Below, one piece after another: positions 59,598-64,000 of a stretch of 64,000 nucleotides of DNA. A program made the translations under genes and the position numbers. The stretch covers positions 94,017,501 through 94,081,500 of the forward strand of contig CP136890.1 of NCBI GenBank assembly GCA_034359265.1, given 5' to 3'. Numbering within the stretch: the first letter of the stretch is position 1; every line of letters begins with the position of its first letter. This stretch comes from Canna indica. Its lineage: Eukaryota > Streptophyta > Magnoliopsida > Zingiberales > Cannaceae. A model generated the notes under the pieces. The model was not told where the DNA came from and made no database searches. It was given only the letters and a program-made list of their open reading frames with translations.

Positions 59598-59634
59598 CAG
59601 CCTCATTGCCAGGGCTGACTTCATCATTATAATT
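59598..59634. promoter_or_regulatory. Short hairpin around a TGACGTCA site
   Basis: GATGACGTCAGCC and GGCTGACTTCATC form 13-base arms with one mismatch and a loop of about ten bases. The left arm contains TGACGTCA, a consensus bZIP (TGA/CRE-like) site, and the right arm its half-site. It lies 2.5 kb before the NGATHA-like ATG. Confidence 0.4.
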
Positions 59635-62105
59635 AATTAAATGAATTTAATTAATATATACTCGGCTGGCTAGTTAGTGTTTTTTCAATATATTGAGTAC
59701 TTCGAATTTCAACAAACATTTCTGAGATTTGGATATGCATGTCATCCTCCTGAACTATTATTAAGTACATGCAGTCTTTCTCACTCATATGAAATATAAT
59801 TAAATTCTGAGTGAAAAATATATAGTTAGAAATAATTAATTGTTCCATTTATTAATGATGTAATGGTTCTCTCTGTGACTGATGCACTGAAATAAATTGA
59901 AACAATTAATTTGCAGTAGCTAGCTGCCACAGTATACTAGCCAGCTAGCTAGCACCATGCACACATATGCATCTTTAACTTGCACTTGTGTAAATTGATT
60001 AATTACTTTCTTTTGTATATTATTTTATTTTAGATTAGTTAGTTAGATCTTCAAGTTTTCAGACTATTAGTTAGTGCACCAAAAGATCAGTTTGATTTTT
60101 GAAAAGTAAATCATAGCTGCAGGTTAATTAGCTAGCTAGTAGTAGCTGTAGACTGTAGTACAATTGTGAAAGAGCTTAATTTGGGGAAGAAAGCAGTATA
60201 TTGCACAGAAAAAAAAAAAAATGTGATGCATGATCCTAAATATATTTGAGTCTACTTTAGGATATTGACACATACAAATAAGATAATGATGTATAAATCA
60301 GAATATGTACAAGGCTATAGTCAAAATCTGCACATCCTTTAGTGCAATTGGGACCACAAGTTGCAGTACTGAACAAATGTTTAAAGTGTTTAGGTTTAAT
60401 TATAGTGTAATCAATATTCCAGTAGCTAGGTTCCAAGTTTTATGTACTGTGCATATATTTAAGGATAATATGAATTAATCTATTAATGAGCAGTTCAACA
60501 AAATGGTATTAATTAATTTGTATGCACATACTTAATTGTGCAACTGCTAAACCCAAACCAAATTAAGCTATTTTCTTCCATCTGTCTGACATTCATGAGT
60601 CCTTAAATATGTGAATTACTTTTTGGGGGCAAGAAAATGCTATCTTACTTTAGTCTGATAAATAAGTCAATTACTTTTTACTACAATTAATAACAAATAA
60701 TTGTATATAATTCAATGTTATGGTGTCTGCTGTGCAAATTTAAGTTGTTGTAATTAAATTAACTAGTTAATTAGTTCCTGCTCACAATCAAATTAATTAG
60801 CCAATTAAGTCCAATACCTAACAGGAAAAATAGGCATTTTTAGCATGTGATTACACTAGTGTTATATATGAAACAGTGAAACACATGCACAAGATTGAAG
60901 ATTTTGCAAAGCCGGTCAGCATGAGGAATTTAATGCAAAATATAGAGATTAAGTGTATCATTCAGGGCTACTTGTCAATTTTAACCCACTTATATGTTTT
61001 TTCTGATTATTAATTCCAATTTATAATCTTTTATTTATCCGGCCAAGCCTTGGAATTAATGGAAAAAATGTTTTTTTTTAAATGAGAGAGAGAGAGAGAG
61101 GCTGAAAACAAAGTATATTTGATGAAGAAGCTGCTTGTAAGTAGCTATATATATCTCAGACTATCATGCCAGATTTAATTTATTTCAGAGAGGACATTGA
61201 TGAAATGATTTCGCAGGCATTATATACATATATATAGAGAGAGAAAGAGAGACAAAGAGAGAGAATTTATTTGATTTAATTATTACGTGTGCATAAGAAA
61301 AAAATAAAATGGAGTGGTACATGACATGTTTGACAGCAATGCATGTTCTTCGTTATCACACTTTTATTCCATGCTGAATTCTCTTGTCATCGGCGGAGCG
61401 GGGTCACAACAGTACACCAAAACCCATGCCCTCCGCAAAAGTCAAAAGCACCTAAATACTACAGCAGAGCAGCAACATGAGAAATTTAACAACACATGCA
61501 TCTCCCTGCATGCTGATCAGCTCCCTTCCCCAATCCCCACCATAACTAATCTCATCTTAATTTGCTTCTCTTAATCCAGATTAGTTTCCTCACATGCGCC
61601 CAGCTGGTAGATATATCACACATCCCTTTTGCCTCCATTTATACTATAATACTATTGTATCTCAACTGATATCCTATACATTAATTATTATGTGTGTGAT
61701 GATGATGAGATTAATCACAAGCGGTTGATTGGTATATACTGATATAAATGGTCCCCCTCTCCTTGCTGCTCTCTCTTCTTTTTCTTCTCACCTTTCCCCT
61801 CTTCTTTCTAAGATGAGATAACTCCATTTCTTCTTCTTTCCTTGTTGTAGATTAATTAGGATGCTAGCTATATGTAGGTATTGATTGATAGCTAGGGGTA
61901 GATCGATCAATAATGCATCTCTCTCTCTCTCTCTCTCATGAGATCGATGCATCATCTCTGAGCATAATTTCCTCTTCTTGATCTGTCTTTTTGGAATCAG
62001 GAGTAAGCGGGGAATGGAAGAAAAGGGAAGCATCAAGATAGGAGCTGAGCTACACCAGGCCTAGCTCAGATCTTCCGTTCCAGGGGGGATATAAACCTGC
62101 TTCTC
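59635..62105 (+). promoter_or_regulatory. Upstream region and leader of the NGATHA-like gene
   Basis: No other gene seen. It contains GA runs (about 61083-61100 and 61237-61263) and a CT run (61917-61937), the latter probably in a CT-rich leader. ATATAAA at 62091-62097 lies only ten bases before the ATG, so it is unlikely to be the TATA box. The start of transcription is undetermined. Confidence 0.4.
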
Positions 62106-63008
62106 ATGGAGCCATTTAGGGTGCAGCCTACTTCCTCCTCTCCCTCTTTGTCCGCTCTATGCTTCTCTCCCGCGCCGGAGCCAACCCTAACGCCGCCGCC
62201 GCCGCCGCCTCCCGACCGCGAGCACATGTTCGACAAGGTGGTGACGCCGAGCGATGTGGGGAAGCTCAACCGCCTCGTGATCCCCAAGCAGTACGCCGAG
62301 CGGTTCTTCCCGCTGGACCCGGCCATGGCCGATAAGGGCCTCGAGTTGGCCTTCGAGGACCGCGACGGCAAGCAGTGGTGCTTCCGCTACTCCTACTGGA
62401 ACAGCAGCCAGAGCTACGTGATGACCAAGGGGTGGAGCCGCTTCGTCAAGGAGAAGCAACTCAACGCCGGGGACATCGTCTCCTTCTTCCGCGCCCGCGC
62501 CGCCGCCGTGGCCGCCGGCGGCAATCAGGGGGAGGACGGCGGCGAGAACCGCCTCTTCATCGACCTGCAGCACCGCAAGCACTATGCCTCGCTTCCTTTC
62601 TCTCACCTCACCGCCGCTGTCGGCCGGCGAATAGCGCCGTGGGGCGGGCTTATCTCCCCGATGGCGCCACCCCTCCTCGCGGACGCCGCCAGGAGCAGGC
62701 TGCCTTGCTTCTACTACCGGTCGGTCGGCCTCCCACCTCGCGTCGGCGCGAGCGCCGCTGCAGGTAGGGGCGACGACTTGGTGGGCGTGCCGATGGTGTT
62801 AGACTCGGTGCCCGTGGTCATCGGCGGCGCGGCCAAGCCGAAGCGGGTTCGGTTATTCGGCGTTAACCTGGAGTGCCCCGAGCCGCCGGAGGGCAGCAGC
62901 AACGCCCAATTCTTGCCTTCGGTGCAACCTCTGCTGCAGTGGAGGACGAGCGCAGCCGATGAATCCACTGACGACATCCCCGCTCCTCCACTATGGACGC
63001 CGCAGTGA
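62106..63008 (+). CDS. B3-domain transcription factor, NGATHA-like (RAV subfamily without AP2)
   Basis: Nuclear DNA-binding repressor of 300 residues. NGATHA proteins restrict organ margin growth and shape carpels and leaves, partly through auxin and cytokinin control. After a Pro-rich N terminus ([10 protein letters not shown]), the B3 domain starts at residue 41 ([20 protein letters not shown]) and runs to about 155, with the RAV/NGA phrases [20 protein letters not shown] and AGDIVSF. No AP2 domain precedes it, which separates it from true RAV proteins. The C-terminal half is Ala/Gly-rich and carries RLFGVNL at 249-255, the RLFGV repression motif that recruits TOPLESS. The frame has no introns and is GC-rich, in contrast with the AT-rich flanks. 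The first in-frame ATG was chosen. Length is within the NGATHA range. The exact paralog is unknown. Confidence 0.93.
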   Translation: MEPFRVQPTSSSPSLSALCFSPAPEPTLTPPPPPPPDREHMFDKVVTPSDVGKLNRLVIPKQYAERFFPLDPAMADKGLELAFEDRDGKQWCFRYSYWNSSQSYVMTKGWSRFVKEKQLNAGDIVSFFRARAAAVAAGGNQGEDGGENRLFIDLQHRKHYASLPFSHLTAAVGRRIAPWGGLISPMAPPLLADAARSRLPCFYYRSVGLPPRVGASAAAGRGDDLVGVPMVLDSVPVVIGGAAKPKRVRLFGVNLECPEPPEGSSNAQFLPSVQPLLQWRTSAADESTDDIPAPPLWTPQ

Positions 63009-63017
63009 GAAGATAGC

Positions 63018-63046
63018 GAAGAAGAAGAAGAAGAAGAAGAAGAAGA
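63018..63046. repeat. GAA microsatellite just after the NGATHA-like stop
   Basis: About nine GAA units in the 3' untranslated region. Confidence 0.95.
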
Positions 63047-64000
63047 TCAAATCTCGATATCCTTTCTACTTCTTCCATCATTTATCGCTGCTTTCAGTAT
63101 CGGATTTTGTGAGGGGAGAAAAAGGAAGGAGGAGATGTTAATTAAATATTATTATATACATAATTTTGTATCATTATTCATTTTGTTCATCTGAAAACTA
63201 CCTTCTGATTCAAGTGTACATGACGCCTCTTAACTCCTAGTAAACTCTTCTCTTACATAAATCTTTTCCTCTTATATATATATCTCATCATTTATCGCAT
63301 ATAATATTATATTCAATGGAAAATATTTGAATGTTATATCTCTTTTCCTTGTTCTATGCAGGTATTTTGTGCAGCTTTAGCCTATAAATGACCAGTACGG
63401 ACCACTTGGAACTTTCTCTCTTTCCATTGCGCTGAAGGAACTACACATATATAGATGATAAGAAGCATAAGGTTGGTTAAAATTCTGATCTTTTCTCTCT
63501 CTTTCTCTACTGATCGATTTAACTTAAGTGATTTAACTATATACATATATAGATGATAATGATGATAAAATTAATAGTTTCTTAATTAACTAGCAAGCTA
63601 GCCAGGTTTCGAGGAGTGCATGCAAGTCTGCAAAATATATATACGCGAAGATAATTAAGCACAAAAGAAAATGATGGGGAGTTGGCTTTACTGATGAGCT
63701 TCTTTAGTGTTTACAGTGGACGAGGAAGAAGAAAAGAAAGTGTCCGGAATTCCCAAAGTTTTCTCTCATTATTTTATATCATGTACAGAAGCATCTTTCG
63801 AGTTTGTTGTATAGTTGGCATTCCATTTGGATGATAAATTTTGTCCCACCAAATCGAGCAAATTATCTCTCGCCAATCCTGAAAACTGTGTTCGGATATT
63901 CCACAAGGATCAGAAGCCGAACTTGATGAAGTGAAATTAACTTAATTGCAATCTTTGGCTGGTGATTCGGACTTGAACCAAAATGACTCCATACATTAAG
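63047..64000 (+). other. 3' untranslated region and downstream spacer of the NGATHA-like gene
   Basis: AT-rich with repeated TATATA phrases. A possible 3' acceptor-like TATGCAG at 63355-63361 might mark a leader or tail intron, but no coding sequence follows. No gene is recognised to the end of the window. Confidence 0.4.

Noticed and set aside
61314..61574. 86-residue frame before the NGATHA-like gene
   Set aside because: No domain or codon bias; probably promoter sequence.
62091..62097. ATATAAA as TATA box of the NGATHA-like gene
   Set aside because: Only ten bases before the ATG, too close to drive a transcript containing that start codon.
62187..62767. Frames antisense to or shifted within the NGATHA-like exon
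   Set aside because: Shadows of the GC-rich B3 exon.

Overview
This is a plant nuclear genome segment, most likely from a monocot and plausibly a commelinid. The reasons are split plant MIKC-type MADS-box genes with very long first introns, plant-only families (CrRLK1L kinase, B3/NGATHA factor, BRH1-like RING-H2), abundant plant retrotransposons and MITEs, and a steep 5'-to-3' fall in GC inside the coding exons (clearest in the kinase), which is typical of commelinid monocots. I cannot name the genus.

Layout. 1-9.7 kb: a decayed L1-type LINE on the + strand, split by a 7.8-kb Copia-type LTR element in antisense. The element carries gag but no pol (TR-GAG type), with matching LTRs, an initiator-Met primer site and a probable 5-bp target duplication. 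9.7-15.3 kb: AT-rich spacer with MITEs. 15.4-17.9 kb: an intact intronless malectin-like receptor kinase. 19-20 kb: a LINE 3' remnant. 21.45-33.98 kb: a complete seven-exon SOC1-type MADS gene whose 11-kb first intron is packed with nested transposons. 35.5-36.4 kb: five copies of a ~178-bp tandem repeat, each junction carrying a palindrome. 37.80-50.30 kb: a complete eight-exon AGL6-type MADS gene on the same strand. 50.6-51.1 kb: a convergent RING-H2 gene. 51.8-54.2 kb: a TIM13 relic on the - strand with three separate lesions. 54.4-62 kb: spacer with a Harbinger MITE and hairpins. 62.1-63.0 kb: an intact NGATHA-like B3 repressor.

How the genes fit together. SOC1 (flowering-time integrator) and AGL6 (floral meristem and organ identity) stand head to tail 3.8 kb apart. 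This is the ancestral SOC1-AGL6 tandem known across flowering plants, so the pair is a syntenic relic and not a chance grouping. The NGATHA-like gene is another developmental transcription factor but need not be linked functionally. The kinase, RING and TIM13 loci look like unrelated neighbours.

Limits. Exons were assembled by eye from splice signals, frame continuity and family memory. No alignment, transcript or database search was run. Transposon classes rest on terminal repeats, target duplications and protein motifs seen here. No tRNA, rRNA or CRISPR array was seen.
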